Source: Bacillus sp. HSf4 (GTDB taxonomy: Bacteria; Bacillota; Bacilli; Bacillales; Bacillaceae). From it: DNA of 64,000 bases. The stretch spans positions 613,501 through 677,500 of the forward strand of contig NZ_CP120679.1 in NCBI RefSeq assembly GCF_029537375.1, written 5' to 3'. The position numbers were made by a program, and so were the translations under genes. This document shows positions 36,967 to 47,266 of the stretch, piece by piece (positions within the stretch are counted from its first letter, which is position 1; each line of letters opens with the position of its first letter). The notes under the pieces are model-generated. The model worked only from the letters and a program-made list of their open reading frames with translations. It searched no databases and was not told the origin of the DNA.

Positions 36967-37226
36967 TTGCAACAGCCAAAGCGGCGCTTGTCGCTTGCAA
37001 CACAGACAAGACGGCTGGCCTACAGTTATGTGAAAAACCAAGACGACGCGCTCGATATTGTCCAGGAATCCGTCAAAAAAGCGCTCGCTTCCGTGGGATC
37101 TGTCCGCAACCCGGATACGATCAAAAGCTGGTTTTATAACGCACGGCTATCGATTTTTTGCGGAAACAGAAAAAACTGAAGGTTGTGGATGATCAAACCG
37201 GGGTACATGGGGACCGTAGCGTTTGA
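36967..37226 (+). pseudogene. sigV: broken sigV (ECF sigma factor for lysozyme resistance)
   Basis: One frame encodes LAYSYVKNQDDALDIVQES and VRNPDTIKSWFY, matching region 2 of B. subtilis SigV. An early shift hides the N-terminus (KAALVACNTD in another frame) and a later one moves to TAIDFLRKQKKLKV, after which homology ends. Regions 4 and the whole of rsiV are missing. The downstream gene is oatA, as in the B. subtilis sigV-rsiV-oatA operon. Confidence 0.85.
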
Positions 37227-37494
37227 AAAACCGACTGGGGTCATTGCGGATTTTCCGGCCGGGATCCGCTATATTCATTAGACAAATTCCTTGAAATCAT
37301 GGATTTTGCTTTTTTTCTTCCTTTTTTATAAATTTGTAACTGCAGATTCGTCTGGAAACTTTTATACTAAAGAGAGTGCATTCTAAAAGAATTGATATTT
37401 TTGAAACAAAAAGCGGTCCCGATTACGTCTATTGATTTGGCGGTCGCCGTACCGTATACAGCAAGATAACCGTACATATCATTGGAGGAATACC
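37227..37494. other. region where rsiV would be expected
   Basis: 268 bp between the sigV remnant and oatA. No RsiV-like frame. A possible ECF-type promoter is TGAAAC (37402-37407) with CGTC (37426-37429), 18-bp spacer, one longer than usual. Confidence 0.4.
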
Positions 37495-39375
37495 ATGCAA
37501 GATCAGACACACCATCAACGCTATATACCGGGGTTGGACGGGCTCCGGGCTTTTGCCGTTTTGGCGGTCATTGCCTACCACCTCGACTTTCATTGGGCAA
37601 ACGGGGGTTTTATTGGGGTTGACATCTTTTTTGTGTTGTCCGGCTACCTCATTACATCCATCATATTGCCTGCCTATGGAAATGACATTGCCCTGAATTT
37701 TCGCGAATTTTGGCTGCGCCGGGTCAGACGGCTGCTTCCTGCGGCAACGCTCATGATTATCATCACCGTCATCTGGACCGTCCTGTTTAACAGAGAGCTG
37801 ATTCATACCGTGCGGGGAGATGCGGTCTCCTCTCTTTTATATGCCAGCAACTGGTGGTTTATTTTTCACAATCAATCTTATTTTGATAGTTTCGGAGCGC
37901 CGTCACCTTTAAAAAACCTGTGGTCACTGGCGATTGAAGAGCAGTTTTATATCGTTTGGCCCATCCTTTTACTTTTGGGAATGTACATATGGAAAAAGCG
38001 GGACCGGCTGGCGGCCGCGGTTGTCGTGCTTGCGTTTTGTTCAGCTATTCTGATGACCGTTCTGTATGTTCCCGGCGCAGATCCCAGCCGCGTCTACTAC
38101 GGAACGGACACACGCTCATTTGAACTTTTGGCCGGCTGTGCTTTAGCTCTTGTGTGGCCAATGAAAAGACTTTCTTCAAACCGATTGCCGAAAAAATTGA
38201 AGCAAGCATTGCACGGAACGGAACTCACCGCTTTTCTTTTTTTAATCCTCTGCATTTATTTGGTTGATGAATACGAACCCTTTCTCTATCAGGGCGGAAT
38301 GCTTTTGATCAGCATTTGTGCAGCCATTTTTATTGGCTGTGTGAGTCATCCGAGCAGCTTTATCGGCCATTTGCTGTCGTGGAAACCTTTGCGCTGGATT
38401 GGAACAAGGTCTTACGGCATTTACCTATGGCATTATCCCGTGATCGTCTTGAGCACACCCGTACATGAAATTGGAAATCCGGTGTATTGGCATGCTGCAG
38501 TCAAAGTCGTCGTTACTTTGATCATCGCCGAGGCTTCGTATCGCTTCATTGAGAAGCCGATCAGAGAGAACGGGTTTCGCCGATTTTTCCGCCGCGTTTT
38601 TCTGAACAGGATGCTGGAATGGAAAACATCGTCCGTTTTCAATAAACTGTCGGTGGGACTCATGGCAGCAGCCCTACTTGTCTTTATGGGCGGATTGTCC
38701 GGACTGGCGGACGAAAAGAAAAAGCGGGAATGGCCTTATGCCGAGTCTCATGTGAAAACAAGTGCTGCAGTTGAACAGTCTTCTGAACAAGAACAGGATC
38801 AACAAGAGGAAAAGGCGAAAACAGATGAAACGAAAGATGATGAGCAGTCGAAATCAAGCGGAGAAAATCAAGAACAGAAAGAAGAGCAAACAACGGATCA
38901 GACACCGGCTCATTCTGTAAAAGATGTCTTGGCAATCGGCGATTCCGTCATGCTTGACATCGCTTCAAATCTAAAGAAGCGCATGACCGGGATCACGATC
39001 GACGGAAAGGTCGGCCGCCAGGTGTCGCAAGCGCTTCAATTGACCTCAGCGTATGCATCATATAATCAGCCGGATAAAGCTGTGATCATTGAGCTCGGCA
39101 CAAATGGATATTTTACGGACAGCCAAATGGACGAATTGCTTGACGCCTTTTCAAACGCAAATGTTTTTCTCGTCAATACCCGTGTACCCCGCCAATGGGA
39201 AAGCAAGGTGAACGAATCATTGCGCAGCCAGGCGAAAAAACGGAAAAACGTGACCTTGATCGATTGGCACAGCGAAGCTCTTCAACATCCCGAATACTTC
39301 ACCTCTGACGGCGTTCACCTTGTGCCTGAAGGAGCCGAAGCTTTAACAAACCTCATCGTTCGAGCGGTGAAATAA
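37495..39375 (+). CDS. oatA: peptidoglycan O-acetyltransferase OatA
   Basis: 626 residues. N-terminal acyltransferase-3 membrane domain (about 10-400; YIPGLDGLRAFAVLAVIAYH, SLAIEEQFYIVWP, GTRSYGIYLWHYP), a Glu/Gln-rich linker, and an extracytoplasmic SGNH esterase-like domain (AIGDSVMLD, LGTNGY, SDGVHL). O-acetylates N-acetylmuramic acid, conferring lysozyme resistance. ATG 37495 behind GGAGGAAT. The B. subtilis counterpart is yrhL in the sigV operon. Confidence 0.92.
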   Translation: MQDQTHHQRYIPGLDGLRAFAVLAVIAYHLDFHWANGGFIGVDIFFVLSGYLITSIILPAYGNDIALNFREFWLRRVRRLLPAATLMIIITVIWTVLFNRELIHTVRGDAVSSLLYASNWWFIFHNQSYFDSFGAPSPLKNLWSLAIEEQFYIVWPILLLLGMYIWKKRDRLAAAVVVLAFCSAILMTVLYVPGADPSRVYYGTDTRSFELLAGCALALVWPMKRLSSNRLPKKLKQALHGTELTAFLFLILCIYLVDEYEPFLYQGGMLLISICAAIFIGCVSHPSSFIGHLLSWKPLRWIGTRSYGIYLWHYPVIVLSTPVHEIGNPVYWHAAVKVVVTLIIAEASYRFIEKPIRENGFRRFFRRVFLNRMLEWKTSSVFNKLSVGLMAAALLVFMGGLSGLADEKKKREWPYAESHVKTSAAVEQSSEQEQDQQEEKAKTDETKDDEQSKSSGENQEQKEEQTTDQTPAHSVKDVLAIGDSVMLDIASNLKKRMTGITIDGKVGRQVSQALQLTSAYASYNQPDKAVIIELGTNGYFTDSQMDELLDAFSNANVFLVNTRVPRQWESKVNESLRSQAKKRKNVTLIDWHSEALQHPEYFTSDGVHLVPEGAEALTNLIVRAVK

Positions 39376-39412
39376 AAAAAGAGGCCTGCCTGACAGCGCC
39401 TCTTTTTCATGT
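39376..39412. terminator. bidirectional terminator oatA / sorC
   Basis: AAAAAGAGGC-loop-GCCTCTTTTT stem between the two convergent genes. Confidence 0.85.
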
Positions 39413-40384
39413 TTAAGAATGTGAACCAGAGTGATGCAGCGATAATACTTCCTTTGCGGTAGCCATATCCGTTACGAGAAAATCGATCCATCCCCCGCGC
39501 AGTGCCGCCCCGATCGCCGCCGCTTTTTTTTGGCCGCTTGCGACGGCCACTACATTTTGGGTGTTTTTTAATTCATGGACCGATAAACCGATCATTCTGG
39601 ATGCCTCTTCACACTTGATCACGTTTCCGTTTCGATCTAAAAATGATGTGCACACAACCGCTTCAGCGCCTTTGTCCCTTAAGCGATGAAGGTCCTCCTT
39701 GCTGAAATATCCCGAAGTGACAATCGTATCTTCTTCTGATACGGTTCCGATCCCCACCACAGAAACTGCGGCTTGACGGGCAAGTTCAATGACGTCAGCG
39801 ATTTCCCGTTCAGCCGTGATGATATCCCTCGCCTGTTTGGAGACGACAACGGCGGGTGCGTTGATCAAAAAGTATTTTGATTTTAATTTTTCACCGAATA
39901 ATCTTGTATTTGAGTTGGCATGCCATGTCGCCCCTTCGGCGCCCCAGCCGCCGACAAGGGGAACAAATCGCAGATTTTTCCGCGAAAAAAAAGGCAGTTC
40001 CTGGGCGAGCAGATTGACGCTCTTTCCAGCCATAATCCCAATAATGTCGTGATGTTTGATGATGGATTCCAGCAATACAGCACCGGCTCTAGCAAGGTGC
40101 AGGTCGATCATCTGCTGTTCGGCGTCCGGCATATTGATGACGACCGCGTTTTTTATACCGAAAGTTTCCTTCAGCCGTCGTTCGTATTGCTGTTCGTCGC
40201 CATAAGGATTTTTAATTGTAATTTGGACGATTCCTTCCGATTTGGCCGCGCTCAGCATCCTGCTGACCTGTGAACGGGAAACAGAAAGCTGCTCGGCGAT
40301 TTCCTGCTGGCTCAATCCATCAAGATAGTAAAATGTGCTGATTTTGACAAGTTGACGAATTTTTTCTTCATTGATGTCCGGCAT
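39413..40384 (-). CDS. SorC/DeoR-type (sugar-binding domain) transcriptional regulator
   Basis: 323 residues: N-terminal HTH (LSQQEIAEQLSVSRSQVSRMLSAAK) and a SorC sugar-phosphate-binding domain (GIMAGKSVNLLAQELP, VGIGTVSEEDTIVTSGYF, GAALRGGWIDFLVTD). Divergent from the trpB-halogenase operon and sharing its control region, where a TGAACA-AA-TGTTCA palindrome matches operators of this family such as that of DeoR. A pathway-specific regulator is the simplest reading; its ligand is unknown. Confidence 0.85.
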   Translation of the reverse strand: MPDINEEKIRQLVKISTFYYLDGLSQQEIAEQLSVSRSQVSRMLSAAKSEGIVQITIKNPYGDEQQYERRLKETFGIKNAVVINMPDAEQQMIDLHLARAGAVLLESIIKHHDIIGIMAGKSVNLLAQELPFFSRKNLRFVPLVGGWGAEGATWHANSNTRLFGEKLKSKYFLINAPAVVVSKQARDIITAEREIADVIELARQAAVSVVGIGTVSEEDTIVTSGYFSKEDLHRLRDKGAEAVVCTSFLDRNGNVIKCEEASRMIGLSVHELKNTQNVVAVASGQKKAAAIGAALRGGWIDFLVTDMATAKEVLSLHHSGSHS

Positions 40385-40402
40385 TTTGAACCTCTCTTTC
40401 CC

Positions 40403-40450
40403 TTGAACAAATGTTCACCCTTGAAATTATGTTCGATGAGGAGATATAAT
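40403..40450 (+). promoter_or_regulatory. promoter and SorC-type operator of the trpB-halogenase operon
   Basis: -35 TTGAAA (40421-40426), 18-bp spacer, -10 TATAAT (40445-40450). Directly upstream, TGAACA-AA-TGTTCA (40404-40417) is a perfect dyad; a second half-site TGTTCG lies in the spacer at 40430-40435. Predicted start near 40457. Confidence 0.8.
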
Positions 40451-40471
40451 AAACGTGCAAGAAAATTTTTC

Positions 40472-40511
40472 TAGTTGAGCAGAGTAGAGTGGAATTGAGC
40501 AGAGCAGAGTA
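40472..40511 (+). promoter_or_regulatory. TRAP (MtrB) binding site, NAG triplets every 5 nt
   Basis: In exact 5-nt register: TAG 40472, GAG 40477, GAG 40482, GAG 40487, GAA 40492, GAG 40497, GAG 40502, GAG 40507, each separated by two bases (TT, CA, TA, TG, TT, CA, CA). Seven perfect (G/U)AG triplets plus one variant match the ligand of the TRAP 11-mer, which binds RNA when charged with tryptophan. It lies about 15 nt after the predicted start, as in the trp leader. Confidence 0.88.
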
Positions 40512-40602
40512 AATAATCAAGCAATACCGAAAGGCGCCGATTGGTCGTGAAACACTTCAGCCGCACCTTCGGGTCGTTCGTTTTTCTGCTCTATTCCTCT
40601 AC
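40484..40602 (+). promoter_or_regulatory. antiterminator of the TRAP attenuator
   Basis: 40484-40503 (within the triplets) pairs with 40585-40602: about 17 bp with a 2-nt bulge and one mismatch. The loop between contains its own hairpin (CCGAA.. 40528-40537 with ..TTCGG 40563-40572). TRAP bound to the triplets would prevent this pairing. Its 3' arm contains the 5' arm of the terminator. Confidence 0.85.
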
Positions 40603-40628
40603 TTCATTGTAGAGGATTTCTTTTTTTT
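40596..40628 (+). terminator. attenuator terminator upstream of trpB
   Basis: CCTCTAC (40596-40602), loop TTCATT, GTAGAGG (40609-40615), then ATTTCTTTTTTTT. Mutually exclusive with the antiterminator because both use 40596-40602. Confidence 0.9.
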
Positions 40629-40666
40629 ATCAAAGAAATTCTTGCAGAAAGACGGGGGGATATATC

Positions 40667-41857
40667 ATGAAAACTCAAGTTGCAGGGAAGTTTGGAAAGT
40701 ACGGGGGCAGGTTTGTCCCTGAAACGCTGATGAGCGCCCTGGTGGAGCTGGAAGAGGCTTATTTGCGGTACAGGGAAGACCCTGATTTCGTAAAGGAAGT
40801 CAGTCAGCTGCTTAAAGGTTATTCCGGCAGGCCGACCCCGCTTTATTACGCGGAAAGGCTCACCCGGCATTTGGGCGGAGCGAAAATTTATCTGAAACGC
40901 GAGGATCTCAATCATACCGGGGCTCATAAGATTAACAACGCGATTGCACAGGCTGTTTTGGCCAAGCGGATGGGAAAGAAAAAAATCATCGCCGAGACCG
41001 GAGCCGGACAGCATGGGGTAGCCACCGCCACAGTTGCCGCGCTTTTAGGAATGGAATGCAAGATCTTTATGGGAGAAGAGGATATCCATCGGCAGCAGCT
41101 GAATGTCTACCGGATGAAGCTGCTCGGGGCCGAGGTCGTGCCCGTTTATTCAGGTTCCAAAACCTTGAAGGATGCCGGCAATGAGACGCTCCGCTACTGG
41201 GTTGCCAATGTGGAAGATTCTTTTTTCCTGTTTGGAACAGCCGCAGGTCCGCATCCGTATCCGATGATGGTAAGGGACTTTCAAAGAATCATCGGTGATG
41301 AAACCCGGGAGCAGATTTTGGCGAAAGAAGGGCGTTTGCCCGATTCCATTATTGCGTGCGTAGGCGGAGGCAGCAATGCGATAGGAATTTTCTTCCCGTT
41401 CTTAAGCGACTCGCAAGTTCGTTTAATCGGCGCCGAGGCGGGGGGGAAAGGACTGGATACGAATGAGCACGCCGCCACTTTGTCCAAGGGCTCGCCAGGC
41501 GTTTTTCAAGGATCGATGAGCTATCTTCTGCAAAGCGCTTCCGGCCAAGTGCAGCCGGCGCATTCGATTTCAGCCGGGTTGGATTATCCGGCGGTCGGAC
41601 CTGAGCACGCTTATTTGAAGGATTCAGGCAGAGTGGAATATAAGGCTGTCACAGACAAAGAAGCGATTGATGCGCTTCATTTACTGAGCCGTATTGAGGG
41701 AATTATACCGGCCTTGGAAAGCGCTCATGCCTTGGCGCAATGTATGAAGCTGTCGCCAAAGCTTTCCCAAGACCATCTGATGGTCGTCAATATCTCCGGA
41801 AGAGGGGATAAAGACATGGATACGATCATGAAACATTCCGGAGGTGAGGTTCATTGA
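40667..41857 (+). CDS. trpB: tryptophan synthase beta chain
   Basis: 396 residues, PLP-dependent condensation of indole with serine. The PLP lysine is in [11 protein letters not shown] near residue 87; ETGAGQHG and the phosphate-binding GGGSNAIG are intact. GGGGGGA ribosome site. First gene of an operon with trpA, a radical SAM protein and a tryptophan halogenase, rather than with trpEDCF; probably dedicated to supplying (or recycling) tryptophan for the pathway. Overlaps trpA by 4 bp. Confidence 0.96.
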   Translation: MKTQVAGKFGKYGGRFVPETLMSALVELEEAYLRYREDPDFVKEVSQLLKGYSGRPTPLYYAERLTRHLGGAKIYLKREDLNHTGAHKINNAIAQAVLAKRMGKKKIIAETGAGQHGVATATVAALLGMECKIFMGEEDIHRQQLNVYRMKLLGAEVVPVYSGSKTLKDAGNETLRYWVANVEDSFFLFGTAAGPHPYPMMVRDFQRIIGDETREQILAKEGRLPDSIIACVGGGSNAIGIFFPFLSDSQVRLIGAEAGGKGLDTNEHAATLSKGSPGVFQGSMSYLLQSASGQVQPAHSISAGLDYPAVGPEHAYLKDSGRVEYKAVTDKEAIDALHLLSRIEGIIPALESAHALAQCMKLSPKLSQDHLMVVNISGRGDKDMDTIMKHSGGEVH

Positions 41858-42663
41858 ATCCGATCGATCAGACCTTTGCAAGATTAAAACGGGAAGGCAA
41901 GCCGGCCTTTATTCCGTATGTGACAGTCGGCGACCCTGATATTCGCACGTCCCTTGATATTTTGAAAGAACTGCAAACCGCCGGTGCCAGCGTCATTGAA
42001 TTAGGCGTGCCTTTTTCAGACCCTTTGGCTGACGGCCCGGTTATTCAAAGAGCAACCTTGCGAGCTTTAAAAAACGATATCAGCATATCGGATGTCATCA
42101 GCCTTGCGAAACTGGCCAGGCAAGAACAAATCCATACGCCGCTCGTGTTGTTTACTTATTTTAATCCGCTTTTGCAGCTTGGGATTGAAAAGGCGTTTTC
42201 GATGATGGAGGACTCGGGCATAAACGGAATCATCATTCCGGATCTTCCGGTAGAGGAGGTTGAGGAAATACGTTGTATTTGCACAGAGAAGAACATCCAT
42301 TACATTCCCTTGGTGGCTCCTACTTCCGAGGGGCGGATTGAATCAATCGTCAATCAGGCTTCCGGATTCGTTTACTGTGTTTCTTCTTTGGGAGTTACCG
42401 GTGAACGGCAAAACTTTCACAATGATATCGAAGGGTTTTTAGCCGCCGTCAAAAAGGCGACTGCTTTGCCTTTAGTCGTGGGCTTCGGCGTTTCCAATGC
42501 CGAGCAGTTCAAAAAGCTTTCATCTCATTGTGACGGGGTCGTGGTGGGCAGCGCGATCGTTCATACGATTGAGAAAAACCTTGCTTTGCTGCAGCATTCA
42601 AACACCTACTCCGACGGATTACATCGTATAAGGGGGTTTGTAGATGAATTAATTCCTCTGTGA
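41854..42663 (+). CDS. trpA: tryptophan synthase alpha chain
   Basis: 269-residue TIM barrel that cleaves indole-3-glycerol phosphate. Catalytic glutamate in [11 protein letters not shown] and aspartate in PLADGP, plus the phosphate loop GFGVSNAEQ and [13 protein letters not shown] overlap with trpB gives coupled synthesis of the alpha2-beta2 complex. Confidence 0.96.
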   Translation: MNPIDQTFARLKREGKPAFIPYVTVGDPDIRTSLDILKELQTAGASVIELGVPFSDPLADGPVIQRATLRALKNDISISDVISLAKLARQEQIHTPLVLFTYFNPLLQLGIEKAFSMMEDSGINGIIIPDLPVEEVEEIRCICTEKNIHYIPLVAPTSEGRIESIVNQASGFVYCVSSLGVTGERQNFHNDIEGFLAAVKKATALPLVVGFGVSNAEQFKKLSSHCDGVVVGSAIVHTIEKNLALLQHSNTYSDGLHRIRGFVDELIPL

Positions 42664-42780
42664 CAAAAAGCGGGCTAATTGTGAAATGCGTTTAGGTGAT
42701 CTATCAAATAAGAGTTTAACATCCACTTCTTAGTTTTAGACTTTGCGACAAAGCTCTTAAAATCATGGGGAGTGAGAACA

Positions 42781-44133
42781 ATGTTAGATATAAAGAAATC
42801 CTTTCAAGAGAGAAATATCGATTATTTTACGGATGACTATTACAAGTATGTTTCCATATTGCGTGATTACAAGGGGCATGTGCGCAGAAAGGAATCTTAC
42901 TACGCCGACAATTTTAGGGAGAAAGGAACGGCTTTATTTGAATGCTTAGGGATTGAAATCGTTCATCAGCTGCACTGTCAATTGAAATGTGAATACTGTT
43001 ATATCGCTTTGGATACGAAAAGCGAGTCGATTAAACCGGTCCCGGTTGAAGACATTATGAGCATCATTGATCAAGCGGCAGAAATTGATGAAGCCACAGG
43101 GAAAACGCTTTTTGGCCAAATTGGATTCATCGGCGGAGAACCGACTTTGCACCGCCATTTGCCAAGTCTCTTGGAATATACCTTAAGCAAAGGATTGACA
43201 CCGATACTGATCACCAACGCAGTCAAGCTGGCAAAAATCGATTATGCAAGAAAGGTGTGTCTCCCCGGAACGGTTATTGTCACCCACCTGCCTTATCTTG
43301 ATGAAGAAGGGGATAAGGAACATGATAAAATCACCAGATTTCCGGGCTACACGAAAACATTGGAGACAGCGATCCAAAATATGTTGACGATCAGAAAAGA
43401 GCTGAATGCCGTCGGTCAGGATTTTGAATTTGTCGGCGACTTTGTGTTAAGCAAGCAAACACTTCCGTATGCGTTTGAAGTGCACAAATTTTGCAGAAAG
43501 AATGGGATTAACCCATTTTTCGAACGGATGAGGATTTCCGATGATCAAAGAAATCACCATCTTGCTCCCGGCCGTGACGAAATAAAAGAACTGCTGAATC
43601 AAATCTTTGAGTATGATAAGACCCATTATCCGCATCTGATCTTTAAATCGGACGATGTTCAGGAAGAGGACGTCTTGCTGAAAAGAATCGAATATTTGAT
43701 TACCCCTGCTTCCGCCAACGCCTGTTCCATGACACAGACGGGAATCCATGTAAAATATAACCAAAATGGCTTTGGTGAAGCGCTGTCTTGCGTCGGCCAG
43801 TCGATTCCGCATGGAAACATGCAAAAGAACAGTTTGCAGGAAATCGTCAATCAGAAAATCCAATCGCGCATCTTTAGTGAGCAAGAAACATATATAGCGG
43901 GGCCTTGTTCCGTTTGTGAATTATATCACTTAATCGGCTGTGAGGGAGGATGCCGCGGCAATGCCAACAGTACGTTTCATTGCGGGCGGGCGTCTGATCC
44001 GGAGTGTTTGTTCATTAAAGAAGAATACAGAATGAATAAAGCGGTCATGGCTCCTGAACATTGCGACGGTTGTCCGGTCAGCGAGTGGGCCCCTTGCAGC
44101 AGCTATGTTCAAAGCGAAAGTGTACTGAAATGA
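42781..44133 (+). CDS. radical SAM/SPASM domain protein
   Basis: 450 residues. The radical SAM cluster motif C66-x3-C70-x2-C73 (HCQLKCEYCY) is followed by GFIGGEPTLH. The C-terminus is SPASM-like with many cysteines (CSVCELYHLIGCEGGCRG, then FHCG, PEC, CDGC), probably binding auxiliary clusters. ATG 42781 has GGGGAG 9 nt upstream; GTG 42772 does not. Sits between trpA and the halogenase, so a tryptophan-derived substrate is likely, but the reaction cannot be named. No obvious precursor-peptide gene adjoins it. Confidence 0.85.
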   Translation: MLDIKKSFQERNIDYFTDDYYKYVSILRDYKGHVRRKESYYADNFREKGTALFECLGIEIVHQLHCQLKCEYCYIALDTKSESIKPVPVEDIMSIIDQAAEIDEATGKTLFGQIGFIGGEPTLHRHLPSLLEYTLSKGLTPILITNAVKLAKIDYARKVCLPGTVIVTHLPYLDEEGDKEHDKITRFPGYTKTLETAIQNMLTIRKELNAVGQDFEFVGDFVLSKQTLPYAFEVHKFCRKNGINPFFERMRISDDQRNHHLAPGRDEIKELLNQIFEYDKTHYPHLIFKSDDVQEEDVLLKRIEYLITPASANACSMTQTGIHVKYNQNGFGEALSCVGQSIPHGNMQKNSLQEIVNQKIQSRIFSEQETYIAGPCSVCELYHLIGCEGGCRGNANSTFHCGRASDPECLFIKEEYRMNKAVMAPEHCDGCPVSEWAPCSSYVQSESVLK

Positions 44134-44176
44134 GGTTCAACAGAGATGTCGTGAATTCACTATGTGTTAAAAATGA

Positions 44177-45778
<1,602 letters not shown>

Positions 45779-45819
45779 CAGGAAAATCGCGATCAAGGTC
45801 TGTTTAAACATCACCCGGG

Positions 45820-45862
45820 CAAAAAGACGGCGTGGACATTTCTTTCACGCCGTTTCATGATT
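45820..45862 (+). terminator. terminator of the trpB-halogenase operon
   Basis: ACGGCGTG-loop-CACGCCGT stem followed by TTCATG; moderate T-run. Suggests the exporter gene has its own promoter. Confidence 0.65.
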
Positions 45863-45914
45863 GTCAAAGAAAATGTCATGCTTCACACCTGCTTTCACCT
45901 TGCAAAAAATATGG

Positions 45915-45947
45915 TACAATATACAAATGTTTTGTTGACTCAGTCAA
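45915..45947 (+). promoter_or_regulatory. -10 box and palindromic operator of the exporter gene
   Basis: TACAAT at 45915-45920, and just downstream the perfect palindrome TTGACT-C-AGTCAA (45935-45947), a typical TetR/MarR-type operator. Confidence 0.6.
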
Positions 45948-45992
45948 TGAAAAAAAGATTTTGCTAGGTTGAAAGAAAGGTTTTGATATGAC

Positions 45993-47219
45993 ATGCTTCA
46001 TAATCCAACTGGGAAAGAACGCTTGGCCTTGGCTTTTCTCCTTGGGATGCTTGCGATACTCGGCCCGCTTAACATAGATATGTATTTGCCGAGCTTTCCG
46101 GAAATCGCTGACGATTTGTCTAGCGGCGCTTCACTTGTGCAGCTCAGTTTGACGGCTTGCTTGATCGGGTTGACCATCGGCCAGCTCATTATCGGGCCGG
46201 TCAGTGATGCTCAGGGAAGACGGAAACCCTTGTTGATTTCGATTTTCTTGTTTGCGTTGTCTTCACTGTTTTGTGCGCTTTCACCGAATATTGCGGTATT
46301 GATACTGGCCCGTTTTTTGCAGGGATTTACGGCTTCCGCCGGGATTGTCCTTTCGCGCGCCATCGTCCGCGACGTCTTTACAGGACGGGAGCTTTCGAAA
46401 TTCTTTTCGCTTTTGATGGTCATTACCGCAGTCGCGCCTATGGCTGCGCCGATGACAGGGGGCGCGATTTTGCTGCTGCCGTTCGCGACATGGCACACGA
46501 TATTCTACACGCTGTCAATCATCGGATTTTTTCTCGTTCTGATTATTGCCCTGAGGCTGAAAGAAACATTGCCGCCGGAGAAGCGGATTCCAAGCTCGAT
46601 CGGTTCGTCTGTGAGGACGATGGGCAGTCTGATGAAAGATCGCTCTTTTATCGGCTATGCGCTGACTGTCGGGTTCATTCACGGTGGAAGCTTTGCTTAC
46701 GTATCGGGAACACCTTTTGTCTATCAGGATATTTACGGTGTGTCACCGCAAGTTTTCAGTGTGCTGTTCGGCATTAATGGTCTGGCCATAATTACGGGAA
46801 GCTTCATTATCGGCCGTTTCGGAGGAATCGTTCATGAGAAGAAACTGCTGCGGATCGCAGTCATGACGGCATTAATCGCCACAGCCGTCCTGCTGGTGAT
46901 GACGATCATCAAAGGGCCGCTTGTGACACTGGTAGTTTCCATCTTTATTTATATGATCACAATAGGAATGGTTTTGACCAGCACCTTTACGCTGGCGATG
47001 GAAAACCAGGGGCACCGGGCGGGCAGTGCGAGCGCCATGCTGGGCATGCTTCCATTGCTGCTCGGCTCAATCGTGTCACCGCTTGTCGGAATGAATGAGA
47101 CGACCGCCGTCCCGATGGGCGCGATCATGTTTATCACCGCGGTCATCGGTTCTTTTGCTTTCTTTGTTTTGACAAAGGAAAAGCGCGGACAAAGCCGGCT
47201 TGGAGTGAATGAAGGTTAA
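45993..47219 (+). CDS. Bcr/CflA family MFS drug exporter
   Basis: 408 residues, 12 helices. Signature GPLNIDMYLPSFPEIADDL at the N-terminus and GPVSDAQGRRKPLL (motif A) typical of DHA1 Bcr/CflA exporters. Located right after the tryptophan halogenase, so export of the pathway product or self-resistance is plausible. A palindromic operator in its promoter suggests induction by a ligand. Confidence 0.87.
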   Translation: MLHNPTGKERLALAFLLGMLAILGPLNIDMYLPSFPEIADDLSSGASLVQLSLTACLIGLTIGQLIIGPVSDAQGRRKPLLISIFLFALSSLFCALSPNIAVLILARFLQGFTASAGIVLSRAIVRDVFTGRELSKFFSLLMVITAVAPMAAPMTGGAILLLPFATWHTIFYTLSIIGFFLVLIIALRLKETLPPEKRIPSSIGSSVRTMGSLMKDRSFIGYALTVGFIHGGSFAYVSGTPFVYQDIYGVSPQVFSVLFGINGLAIITGSFIIGRFGGIVHEKKLLRIAVMTALIATAVLLVMTIIKGPLVTLVVSIFIYMITIGMVLTSTFTLAMENQGHRAGSASAMLGMLPLLLGSIVSPLVGMNETTAVPMGAIMFITAVIGSFAFFVLTKEKRGQSRLGVNEG

Positions 47220-47227
47220 TAGAATGG

Positions 47228-47266
47228 AAAGAAGGACGGAATCAACTGATTCCGTCCTTTGTCTGT
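47228..47266 (+). terminator. terminator of the exporter gene
   Basis: GGACGGAATCA-AC-TGATTCCGTCC stem followed by TTTGTCTG. Confidence 0.8.

Noticed and set aside
37402..37429. ECF sigma promoter for oatA as a firm call
   Set aside because: TGAAAC and CGTC are present but the 18-bp spacer is one or two longer than usual, so it is only mentioned as a possibility.
40457..40666. Possible T-box riboswitch (tRNA-Trp) upstream of trpB
   Set aside because: No T-box core sequence and no specifier loop; the NAG triplet register and overlapping antiterminator fit TRAP attenuation instead.
42686..42733. 15-codon frame before the radical SAM gene as a RiPP precursor
   Set aside because: No ribosome-binding site, no leader-like features and no Trp residue; too short to support.
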